Positions 17,994 to 25,983 of a stretch of 64,000 bases of DNA are shown here, piece by piece (position 1 is the stretch's first letter; each line of letters starts with the position of its first letter). Where the stretch lies: NCBI GenBank assembly GCA_963667575.2, contig CAXXHY010000015.1:310001-374000 (forward strand), written 5' to 3'. This stretch comes from G963665495 sp963667575 (lineage in GTDB: Bacteria; Desulfobacterota; Desulfovibrionia; Desulfovibrionales; Desulfovibrionaceae). The translations under genes and the position numbers were made by a program. The notes beneath the pieces were generated by a model, which saw only the letters and a list, made by a program, of their open reading frames with translations, did not search any database and had not been told where the DNA came from.

Positions 17994-18251
17994 TTATGCA
18001 CTTTCAATAGTGATCTGTTCACCAGCTTGCAGAGGGCATACAAGGTGCTTTGTGTCAGCACTATACCAACCGCCAGTATCAAGGCGTATCTCTGCAACAT
18101 TTTCATGAGCTGTTCCAATGACGAAAACACCTTTGAACCTGTCATATAAAGGTTCACTAACAGCGACAATTACAGCAAGCTGACCGGGCTTCAGATCCTG
18201 CATAGGAATGTTTTTATCATCATAGTGTGTCATAGAGACTTTATTGATCAT
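17994..18251 (-). CDS. tandem small protein, copy 3 of 3, unknown family
   Basis: 85 residues, starting MINKVSMTH behind GGAGAA. Conserved blocks are DLKPGQLAVIVAVSEP, GTAHENVAEIRL, GGWY and GEQITIE. It is the most diverged of the three copies: the RLL block became CPL and the GxCY cysteine is absent (GGWY). No domain family is recognised. Confidence 0.65.
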   Translation of the reverse strand: MINKVSMTHYDDKNIPMQDLKPGQLAVIVAVSEPLYDRFKGVFVIGTAHENVAEIRLDTGGWYSADTKHLVCPLQAGEQITIESA

Positions 18252-18268
18252 GTATCAATTCTCCGTTT

Positions 18269-18358
18269 TTAACGTTCGTTGATAATTACGATAACTGTAC
18301 AGAACAGAATGCCTAACGAGAATCCAATCATTCCACCTTGTAAAAACACTTCGACCAT
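18269..18358 (-). CDS. 29-aa single-span membrane peptide
   Basis: An ATG at 18358 overlaps the TAA stop of the upstream BRO/KilAC gene (TAATG), a typical translational-coupling arrangement. The peptide begins MVEVFLQGG, continues with one hydrophobic span (MIGFSLGILFCTVIVII) and ends NER. No family is recognised. Small membrane peptides are common in phage regions (holin-like, inhibitors), but the function here is open. Confidence 0.4.
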   Translation of the reverse strand: MVEVFLQGGMIGFSLGILFCTVIVIINER

Positions 18359-19116
18359 TACAGCACCACAGCAGACGGCTTGTGTCCTGCATTGATCAAC
18401 GCACGACGCACCAGGGCGGCACCTGTGCTTGTGAAGGTGTAATTCAGTCCCACACTCGGGATACAAAAGCCGTTTCGAATGGAGGCATCAGTGGGCAGGT
18501 AGCGGCCCTGGTCATAAAGGTAGTGGCGCTTGATCATGCCGATGCTTTCAGCAGCATCACGCAAGCAGCTATAGGGAACACCAAAGATGATCGCCAAGTG
18601 AGTCGGCTTGTATCTTGTCTGTGTGGTGGTCAGGCTGTCAGCCATTTCAACCTTCGGCTGGACAGCTTTGAGGGCAGCGTTCTTTTCTGCGATTTCGAAG
18701 TTTTTCCTATCGATTTCGTCAGCCGCTTCCCGCAACAAGGAAGGCGTCACACGTTCTTTCTGTATGTACGCGCCAGTCTTGCGGATCGCCGGGAGGACTT
18801 CGCTTGTTACCCATTTACGGAATGCTTGAGCTTCCGGTTTTCGAGATCTGATAATCAGACCATACAGACCAGATTCGTTGATTATAGTCGTGTTGGGGTT
18901 TCCCCGATTACCGTCATTTAAACGGACGGTATTCTTTTCATCATCAGCCAGGAACGAAACAGTCTCCCGATTGTTAATGATGGACAGGGCGTCACAGACA
19001 TCTTTTGCGATGAACCAGATTTCACCATTGCGGGTATCTTCCAGGGTGCGGACGGTTCCAAAATCAGTGGAAGTGAATTGTGCTGGAGTGAGAGTGTTGT
19101 TTTCAGTAAACATCAT
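18358..19116 (-). CDS. BRO-N/KilAC phage antirepressor
   Basis: 252 residues. BRO-N domain at residues about 15-125 (FGTVRTLEDTRNGEIWFIAK, ESGLYGLIIRSRKPEAQ, RKWVTSEVLPAIRKTG), a helical linker, and a C-terminal KilAC-like DNA-binding domain (about 165-245, with YKPTHLAIIFGV and GLNYTFTSTGAALVRRALI). AAAGGATG precedes the Met-Met start. Full length for the family, so it looks intact. It is the probable head of the small operon that runs leftward to 16060. Confidence 0.88.
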   Translation of the reverse strand: MMFTENNTLTPAQFTSTDFGTVRTLEDTRNGEIWFIAKDVCDALSIINNRETVSFLADDEKNTVRLNDGNRGNPNTTIINESGLYGLIIRSRKPEAQAFRKWVTSEVLPAIRKTGAYIQKERVTPSLLREAADEIDRKNFEIAEKNAALKAVQPKVEMADSLTTTQTRYKPTHLAIIFGVPYSCLRDAAESIGMIKRHYLYDQGRYLPTDASIRNGFCIPSVGLNYTFTSTGAALVRRALINAGHKPSAVVL

Positions 19117-19237
19117 GTCATCCTTTTTAGGTAGGTTATTGAGTTAAAAAAAAGAAAAGGCGAACTGCATTTCTGCAATCCGCCTTTCGGGGGTTTCTCC
19201 TGCTCCTTAGTGAGGGGTAATTAATAACAGCTTGAAA

Positions 19238-19617
19238 TCAGTGACATTCAGCCCAATTTGCTCCAGCCTTATATTCACCGTCCAGCGGGCAGCGAAACTT
19301 GAAGAATTCACCAGCTTCACGAATGGCCTTCACTCCGATTTCACCAACCCATTCAGCAAGATGATCACGGGCTATCAACTGGTATTCATCATGTACGTGG
19401 GCCGCTTGCCAGACATCCACAGGATAAGGGGCAAGGGCCGGGTAGGTTGGAAGGATCAAGTCAGGATCTTCTCTGAGATGTTCCCAAAGAAGGACGGTTG
19501 CCTTCTTCATCACGATTGCTCCAGCGGATTGGAGCAAGGTATTCAAGGCGGAATGTTCGGATCTGACGTGGAGCTTGCGACCATCAAGGCCAATGAGGTA
19601 GCCGCGCCTTTTTGGGG
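19238..19617 (-). pseudogene. C-terminal fragment of a T7-like family A DNA polymerase
   Basis: Reading leftward from about 19617, the frame gives GLDGRKLHVRSEHSALN, TLLQSAGAIVMKKA, HVHDEYQ and FFKFRCPLDGEYKAGANWAE. These match the palm and C-terminal end of T7-type DNA polymerases, including the HDE motif C (here VHDEYQ). The rest of the polymerase (several hundred residues) is absent; the gene at 19627-20319 abuts it. There is no start with a ribosome site, so this is a remnant of a podovirus-type replication gene captured or left behind in the element. Confidence 0.85.
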
Positions 19618-19626
19618 AGTTGGTTG

Positions 19627-20319
19627 TTATAAGCAGAAAGGCTCGTCTTTCCCAGATATTTCTCCTTGCAATATCAAGCGCTGCTTACGGTCATGCTCAT
19701 TCATCTGGCGTGCTGCGGACAGGGCAAGGAAGCCAAGCCGGGACATGCAGATCTTTTCAGACAGGAACTCACGTACGCCTACGGTGACGCGGGCTTTTCG
19801 GTAGATCGTATCTCCCTCCCATTCCTTTCGTGAGGAGATGAGCCGCATAATACGGGTAACCATTGAATGACGGAATTCGCGGTCACTGTTAAATCGTCTC
19901 GGGTCATCCTCCTGGAACAGGTACATTCCGATGATTATGGCCAGGATATCGGAAGACTGGACATCGTTGTTTCTGAGCAGAACAAGCCAGTTGTTGACAC
20001 GCGGCCAGGGATTCAGAGACTTGTGATTCACTTCATGCCACCGGGCTTGCTGGAGTAGATCGTCAAGCATGCGGCAAGTTGCTCGTATTGCGGGATGGTC
20101 TTGGTTCTTTTCGATGAAAGATTGGGATTTGAGAAGGTAAGGACGGAGTTCGGATTTTGTGACGGTCTTGCCCAGAGGGTGGCCTGTCTCCCTGTTTCGG
20201 CTGTCATGATAGGGACAATACTGACCCCATCCTTTTCGAAAATGATAACATCCAGGAACTGAGCATTGTTGAGGATTGGCTTGCAACTGGTTCAATCTTT
20301 TCCGCGCATTATCGTTCAT
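19627..20319 (-). CDS. phage-type hypothetical protein with N-terminal zinc-binding motif
   Basis: 230 residues. A Cys/His cluster at about residues 19-40 (CSVPGCYHF then GQYCPYHDS) looks like a small zinc site. The rest is mostly helical, with tryptophan- and arginine-rich segments (RFNSDREFRHSMVTRIMRLI). No family recognised. It overlaps the upstream CxxC gene by 11 bases, so the two are co-translated. The location between a polymerase fragment and the CxxC gene points to a phage replication region. Confidence 0.6.
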   Translation of the reverse strand: MNDNARKRLNQLQANPQQCSVPGCYHFRKGWGQYCPYHDSRNRETGHPLGKTVTKSELRPYLLKSQSFIEKNQDHPAIRATCRMLDDLLQQARWHEVNHKSLNPWPRVNNWLVLLRNNDVQSSDILAIIIGMYLFQEDDPRRFNSDREFRHSMVTRIMRLISSRKEWEGDTIYRKARVTVGVREFLSEKICMSRLGFLALSAARQMNEHDRKQRLILQGEISGKDEPFCL

Positions 20320-20566
20320 CGTGCTTCAATCCTCTTTCTCTTTTTCTTTCGCGCCTTCGCCAAACGTTCGGAGGATGCCTTTTTTCCTCCTCTGTCAATT
20401 CCCGTTTCTTTCGATAAGGATTTTTACCAAAGCGAAAAGGATATAGCGGGCAATCCGGGATGATGCATACTTTGACTTCATTGGAACTGCCGCCGGAACA
20501 CTCCAGGCATTTGACTCTGATTGCTTTACCCGGTGATGTGATAATAGTTTCTGTTTGCGTGGACAT
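20309..20566 (-). CDS. small CxxC phage-associated protein
   Basis: 85 residues. The block KAIRVKCLECSGGSSNEVK, then DCPLYPFRFGKNPY, is a recurring small-protein signature in prophage regions, with two cysteine pairs likely to bind zinc. The C-terminal end is strongly basic (RRRERKRERG). The function is unknown; a nucleic-acid-binding role is inferred. It is the upstream partner of the overlapping gene at 19627-20319. Confidence 0.75.
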   Translation of the reverse strand: MSTQTETIITSPGKAIRVKCLECSGGSSNEVKVCIIPDCPLYPFRFGKNPYRKKRELTEEEKRHPPNVWRRRERKRERGLKHDER

Positions 20567-20810
20567 GATACTTTTTACTCCTGTTTAAATTAGTGTTTCA
20601 TTTCTTAAGCTGCTCAACATGAGCAATTATATTAAAAATGCATCAGCCAAATTTTTGCTACTATATTACAGTACGAGAATTGGAATAAAGCGAGTCATAA
20701 GTAAGATACCATAGGCATATGTTAAATATTGCTGATATAAAATGACATTTAAGATGGGATGTAGAAAGGAAGGCTGCTTGAGATTGGATAATGAAAAGCT
20801 GATTACTGTT

Positions 20811-21050
20811 TTAGTTCTTCCAATCGCTATCTTCAAAACTTGGCAGGTCATCAAGCATCTTTTCCATTGCTTCTCCCATCTCAAGCGGATTGCTCAAGCT
20901 GTCTGCAGTTATTCCGTTATCTCTGAGGAATTGTCTTGCTACATTGAGCATGGACGCATTAGGCGGTTCATCTGCCTTGAGCTGCTGAAGGAAGGCGTTA
21001 CAAAGAGCTGACCACAGTTCCACTAATCTGCTCTTGTCAATATCGTTCAT
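20811..21050 (-). CDS. terminase small subunit-like (T7-type DNA maturase A-like) protein
   Basis: 79 residues. The central stretch PPNASMLNVARQFLRDNGIT resembles the small terminase subunit of T7-like phages, which helps DNA packaging. AAAGGA lies upstream of the ATG at 21050. No large terminase, portal or capsid gene is visible in the element, so it could not package itself; satellites often keep only a small terminase subunit. The assignment rests on a short motif. Confidence 0.5.
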   Translation of the reverse strand: MNDIDKSRLVELWSALCNAFLQQLKADEPPNASMLNVARQFLRDNGITADSLSNPLEMGEAMEKMLDDLPSFEDSDWKN

Positions 21051-21053
21051 AAT

Positions 21054-21374
21054 TTAATCCTTTGTTTTTTGAAGTTTGGGGCCTCTGTTCTCTACTACTG
21101 AGAACAGTTTTATTACTTCTGCACTCACATCGTCATTATCTTCTATCTTCTTCAAATTTTCTGAAAGAAGATTGATAGCACGTCTGAAAATTACTGGAAT
21201 TGATACAGGTCGACCATGTAGTATGTCACAATACTTCTGTTTGATGTATTCAAGCTCTGCGTCAATTTCAGAGTTACTACCAAAAAACTAGTCTTTCTTT
21301 GTACCTGTTCATTTCAAACGTAACTTTGGAATTTTGGCTTTTAAAATCAAATCTACTTCATTTTTTTGTTTCAT
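21054..21374 (-). pseudogene. small gene interrupted by two in-frame stops
   Basis: Translation from the ATG at 21374 (ribosome site AGGGGAG) gives MKQKNEVDLILKAKIPKLRL, one more Lys, then TGA, six codons, TAG, and then 80 open codons in the same frame (SEIDAELEYIKQKYCDILHG, FRRAINLLSENLKKIEDND) that look like a real helical protein. It ends 3 bases before the next gene start. The second part has no usable start codon of its own. No family recognised. Confidence 0.55.
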
Positions 21375-22040
21375 TGGCACTCCCCTATTTACATTGCATT
21401 GTTTATTATTAAAAAAAATGACTACCTAATCTGATTTTAAGAGTTTGAAAATTTGAAAATTTGAAAATGAGAAAGAGAAAGAGTTTCTCAAAAAGGATAA
21501 ATAGTTAATGATCTAAGTTAGTTGATTTGTTGCTTGGCCATAGTGCATCCAAGGTTACTCTGGATGTAAATGCCGCGCCGGTTTTGAGATATTTATCTAC
21601 AAGTGGGTGTTAATTATTTTTTCTATTATAATAGCATGTTATGTCTGAGCCGGGATTTGAGCTTGAAAAATAGCTTAAAAATAACCAAGCTGTTTGTAAC
21701 TTACTGATATTGTGGATATATCAAATTTGAAGAAACCCATTAAATGGAACTGACTTCAAGGAAGGATGACAAGAGAAGTGGGAATGACAGACTGCTACGC
21801 ATCACTACTTTGGCTACGTAATGCGCTACTATAAACTATGATTTTAATAAGTTTATTCTCTCTGTAGTGAGGTGCAATTATTTATAATAAATACAGCATA
21901 TTATACAACTAAAACCATGCTATATATATCATCATTATTTTCAATAGCACCTTGAAGGAAAGGATCTTTCACCAAACTTGATGTTAGCCTTACTGTCGTT
22001 GATCGCCTCTGTGATTTTGATCGCAATATCTCCCTAGCAT
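21375..22040. other. 666-bp AT-rich gap between integrase and element genes
   Basis: No supported gene. It contains short A-rich direct repeats (gaaaatttgaaaatttgaaa near 21450) and long AT tracts. It probably holds the promoter of the leftward operon and possibly integrase/excision control or an origin, but no specific site can be named. Confidence 0.5.
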
Positions 22041-23713
22041 TTAGCTTAAAAGACTGAGATCTAAGCCAGGATATAAAAGCCGCTCGATCCCTTCTTTCAA
22101 GGGCTTCAATGGATAAGCATGCCCGCCATACTTGCGGCCTTCTGTTTGTGGTGCGTGTCCCGTAATGGCATCGCTGATTTCTTCCTGTACGCCACCTTCC
22201 CGCAATCCATCCTTGAAGGCGTGCCGGAAGCTATGAAAGACCTTCAGCTTATCAAAGCCACCTTGTTGCCGTGCATAGCGGCCCCACCACTTTGACCATG
22301 CTGCTGTCAGCTTTTCATCAGAGGATTTCAAATCAGGGAACAGTCGCTTCTGACCTTGCTGGCGGATCTGTTCGACGTAGTCCAGAAAGCCGCATTCAAT
22401 GAGCTTCGAGTGGATGGGTACACGACGTTTCGAACTTTCTGTTTTCCTTCTTTTTCCTTCCTCAAGCGATGTCATATCAAAAGCTTGATGCCCTGATCTT
22501 CTTTGATGTCATCAACGGTTAATTGCCCGAGTTCTTCCAACCGTGCGCCTGTAAAGGCTGCGAGCAGTGGTAGCCACTTGGCCGCTTCTCCTCCACCTGC
22601 CTTGGGCCGCTCGCCCTTTGTGTAAATGGGGAATCTGAAAATGGTATTCAAGTCATCAACTGAATACGGAAGGCGTACGGTCTTTGATACTTTTGCTGCT
22701 TTGACTTTGATTTTTGCTGCGGGATTAGACTCAATGAAGGCGTTTTCTTCCGCCCATCCCAAGACAGCGCCCACTGCTCCCAAGGCGCGATCATTAACTG
22801 TACGAGATGACAAGACGCGGGTTTCAGGATGTTGTTTTACATATTCGAGGGCTTGAGTGACAGACATGTCGCGCAGCTTGCCAGAAGGCCTTGCGGGGTA
22901 ATGAAGCATAGCGTCCTTATAGTCCCGTATATGAGTTTTCGTAATCTGCGATACGGGTAAATCTCCATGCAGTTCGACAAAGCGCCGGACATATACTCCA
23001 AAATCTTTGACGGTTTTTTCCGGTCCACCTGCGGCTTTATGTTCTTCTCCCCACATTGCATGAATTTGTGTAATGGTTGGATTGTCTTTACATGTAGATG
23101 AATCAAGGACGGTGGGATTATGGGCAAGGAAAGGAGCAGGAGGCGTATCAATGTAATTGCCTGCATGCCTTTGCTCCAAGGCTTGTAAAACTTTTATTTT
23201 GGTTTTGAGCAGTGCAAACGAAAGCTGCTCGTAGGCTTCGCTGGATGGATCAAGCTTCATTCCTATGGACTCCAGCAAATAATTAAGGTCGTTTGCAATT
23301 GCTTTCAGATCGCAAGCTGCAAGCGCCTCGCGTGCATCACTTTCAGCAATCGTGAATACCTCATCCAACGTATCATACTGTTCATCAGAGATACCACGGA
23401 AACGTTCTTGCTCATCGTCCTTCAAGCATTCGTGGAACCACAAGGCCGTTATTCGCTCAATCTCAATCACAGACAAACGTTCCAAGGGCTTTGCATCTCT
23501 TTGGCGGCGTTTTTCTGCGAACTCCTGATCCAGCTTGACGGATTCCAGGCGGAGCCGTTCGAGGGCTGTTCTTTGGTCACTTGTTTTTAAGCTGAAATAG
23601 ATCTCTTTTTTACCGTATAGGTCTTGAAGATCAACGGGAACCTTTGCACGAAAATAATAGTTCCGGCTTCCTGGTCGACGGTGAAGGCGAGTGTGTTTTG
23701 ACAAGTCTTTCAT
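22041..23713 (-). pseudogene. tyrosine integrase of the element, split by a frameshift
   Basis: The first frame (23713 to 22472, 413 aa) has an N-terminal DUF6538-type arm (KHTRLHRRPGSRNYYFRA), a core-binding domain and the first catalytic arginine (TGARLEELGQL), ending IKEDQGIKLLI. The second frame (22475 to 22041, 144 aa) starts in a 4-base ATGA overlap and has RRVPIHSKL, the HSFRHAF box (His, Arg), and GHAPQ then KYGGHAY with the likely nucleophilic Tyr. The sum, about 557 residues, is normal for one integrase. One base change near 22480 would restore it. It inserts the element into tRNA-Ser immediately to its right. Confidence 0.9.
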
Positions 23714-23751
23714 GCCCCCGGTGTAGCACCTTGGTGTAGCAGTTGGGAAGC

Positions 23752-23794
23752 AGAAAGAAAAAGCCCCTGGCGTCTTTCAACGATTCCAGGGGCT
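23752..23794 (-). terminator. tRNA-Ser terminator
   Basis: Stem gcccctgg / ccaggggc (arms near 23763-23770 and 23787-23794). On the minus strand it is followed by a T-rich tract (ctttttctttc). It lies just downstream of the tRNA 3' end and just upstream of the integrase start. Confidence 0.75.
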
Positions 23795-23804
23795 TAGATG
23801 GCTA

Positions 23805-23895
<91 letters not shown>

Positions 23896-24003
23896 GTGGA
23901 GTTTCCTTTATACACAAACAGCGCAAAATGGAAGAGCGCTTTTATGCCTTTTTTCAAAAGAGAGTGCAACCGCAGGAACCAGAGTCGGATCAGGGGGGAG
24001 GCA

Positions 24004-25887
24004 TCAGCCGGTGAAACGTTTGATGAGCGCGAGCAGGCTGGGGGTATCCACGGGGTGCGGCAGCACAGCCTGGCAGCCCACTTCCAGGTAACTGCGATCG
24101 CCCGGATCACCGTTTACGGCAACCAGAGCCACCACAGGCACCCGGTCGCCTCCGTTTTCCTGTTCCATACGGCGCAGCTGCTGCACGGCCTGCAGGCCAT
24201 CGCCCATACGCATATCCATGCACACCAGGTCATAGCGACGCGTACGGCATTGCGCCACGGCCTGCGTACCGTCTGTTGCCAGTTCCACTATATAGGACAA
24301 ATGCTTCAGCTGCATTTTGCAGGCTTGAACCAGCTCCGGATCCGCCGTGGCCAGCAGCAGGCGTACGCAAGGCCACGGGGCCACCAGGGGGAGCCTGTTG
24401 GAAAGAGTTTCTCCGGCTTCCTCCGAACCTTGAAACAGAGGCAGCCGTACCGTCAGCGTTGTTTCATCCTTTCCCGTCTTCCGCGTACGCAGTTCGCCCT
24501 TATGCAGGCGGGCCAGGTTTTCCGGTCCGGACAAGGGCAGGGAAAGCGGTGTCTCTGTCCTGAAAACAAAGGCAACCACCGCGGCGCCGCTCTCCCGAGT
24601 TACCGTCCCGCGCAGCGTACTTCCGGGGACAACTCCAACGTACGCAGCCTGCAGACATTCGCGAAACAGTTGATAAAGCAGCAGTCCTTCTCCGGAGATC
24701 CAGATGGGTGCTCCGCCGCTGTCAGAACCATCCATTTCCACGGACATGCCCAAGGACTCGCCGGTCTCCTGGGCCTCAAAATCTTCCGCCACTTTCTGCA
24801 ACAGGGCCGTCAGCTCCACCGGACCTGGGGCGAGCACACGGGCTCCAGCCTCCAGGCGGTACTCCTCCAGCGGGCGCAGAGTCCGCAGCAGCATGTACCC
24901 GGCCTGCTCCATGGATTGCAACTGCTGCTCCTGCTCCGGCGCAAGTCCGCCTTGCAGCAATATGCTGCGCGGCAAGCCGATCAGATCTTCCAGCGGCTCC
25001 CTGCATTCCGTTTGCTCCAGGGGTTGCAGGCGCGTACGCATTGCTTCCAGCTGTTTTTGCGCCGAGATGTCCGTAAAAAAACAGAACAGGGCCGGGCGTT
25101 CCTCCCACTGCATGCACAGGGCCGTGACACGCACCCACAACTCCCTGGCAACTGGGTTGCCCGTATCCTGACGCTCCAGGCGGCAGACAAAACAGCGGCT
25201 GGACTGATCGCAACGGGCGCCCTGCGTCAATTCGTCCCAGGCGAATGCGCGGTCTTGGGGATGAAAGATATCCTGGGCGGACTGTTCGCCCAGCTGCACG
25301 CCCTGCAATCCGCAGAACCGTTCGAACATGGTGTTGGCATAGACAAAAATACCGGCCTGCAGCACGGCAAAGCCCTGGCAGCCGTTTTCATACATGGCGT
25401 ACAACCGCGCCTGACAGGAAAGCGTACGACGGATTTCGGACAGATCGCTGATGGTGGCCAGCAGGAAGTCCTGATCCTCAAAGCGCAGCAACTGAAAATC
25501 CACCCGCGCATGGACACGGGACTGATCCTCGGGACGGAGAAAGACGCAGCTCAGGGGTTTGTCAGGGAGCCTGGCCAGATCCCAGGGATCCTCCACGGCA
25601 AGATCTGAATCGGCCAGCAGAGCCCGGAACGGCGTTTCCCCGAAGCCTTCCGAACCGGCATGGAACAGAGCCCGGGCTGCGCCGTTGGCCCGGACAATAT
25701 GCCCGGAGCGGTCCAGGAGCAGCAAGGCCTGCTCCGTGCAGGAAAAGAGCGTATCGAATGCCCCCGCCGCAGACTTTTGGCAGCGGCGCAGAAACAGGAG
25801 CCGGACCACGAGCACCAGCAGCAGGCAGGCAAATACGATGATGCCCAAAAGCAGCGCATCCGGCGATATGGCAATGGCGGAGGACAT
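24004..25887 (-). CDS. membrane-anchored PAS-PAS-pseudokinase-receiver protein
   Basis: 627 residues. One N-terminal membrane span (LLLGIIVFACLLLVLVVRLL, about 12-33), two PAS domains (about 40-155 and 165-285), a region laid out like a histidine-kinase dimerisation and ATPase domain (about 290-500), and a C-terminal receiver domain (about 510-625) with phospho-acceptor Asp in LVCMDMRMGDG. In the kinase region the expected His is missing (REPLEDLIGLPRS in place of the H box) and the N box has no Asn (LFRECLQAA). It may pass signals to the receiver domain without kinase activity, or be phosphorylated by a partner. No cognate kinase is adjacent. Confidence 0.8.
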   Translation of the reverse strand: MSSAIAISPDALLLGIIVFACLLLVLVVRLLFLRRCQKSAAGAFDTLFSCTEQALLLLDRSGHIVRANGAARALFHAGSEGFGETPFRALLADSDLAVEDPWDLARLPDKPLSCVFLRPEDQSRVHARVDFQLLRFEDQDFLLATISDLSEIRRTLSCQARLYAMYENGCQGFAVLQAGIFVYANTMFERFCGLQGVQLGEQSAQDIFHPQDRAFAWDELTQGARCDQSSRCFVCRLERQDTGNPVARELWVRVTALCMQWEERPALFCFFTDISAQKQLEAMRTRLQPLEQTECREPLEDLIGLPRSILLQGGLAPEQEQQLQSMEQAGYMLLRTLRPLEEYRLEAGARVLAPGPVELTALLQKVAEDFEAQETGESLGMSVEMDGSDSGGAPIWISGEGLLLYQLFRECLQAAYVGVVPGSTLRGTVTRESGAAVVAFVFRTETPLSLPLSGPENLARLHKGELRTRKTGKDETTLTVRLPLFQGSEEAGETLSNRLPLVAPWPCVRLLLATADPELVQACKMQLKHLSYIVELATDGTQAVAQCRTRRYDLVCMDMRMGDGLQAVQQLRRMEQENGGDRVPVVALVAVNGDPGDRSYLEVGCQAVLPHPVDTPSLLALIKRFTG

Positions 25888-25983
25888 ACCTCAGCAATTA
25901 CCAGAGAATTGCGGCGAAAAAAAGACGTATTCAGTCTTTTGAGAAGAATTCAGTGGGAGGGGGCCAGCCCCTCCCCTTCAGCT

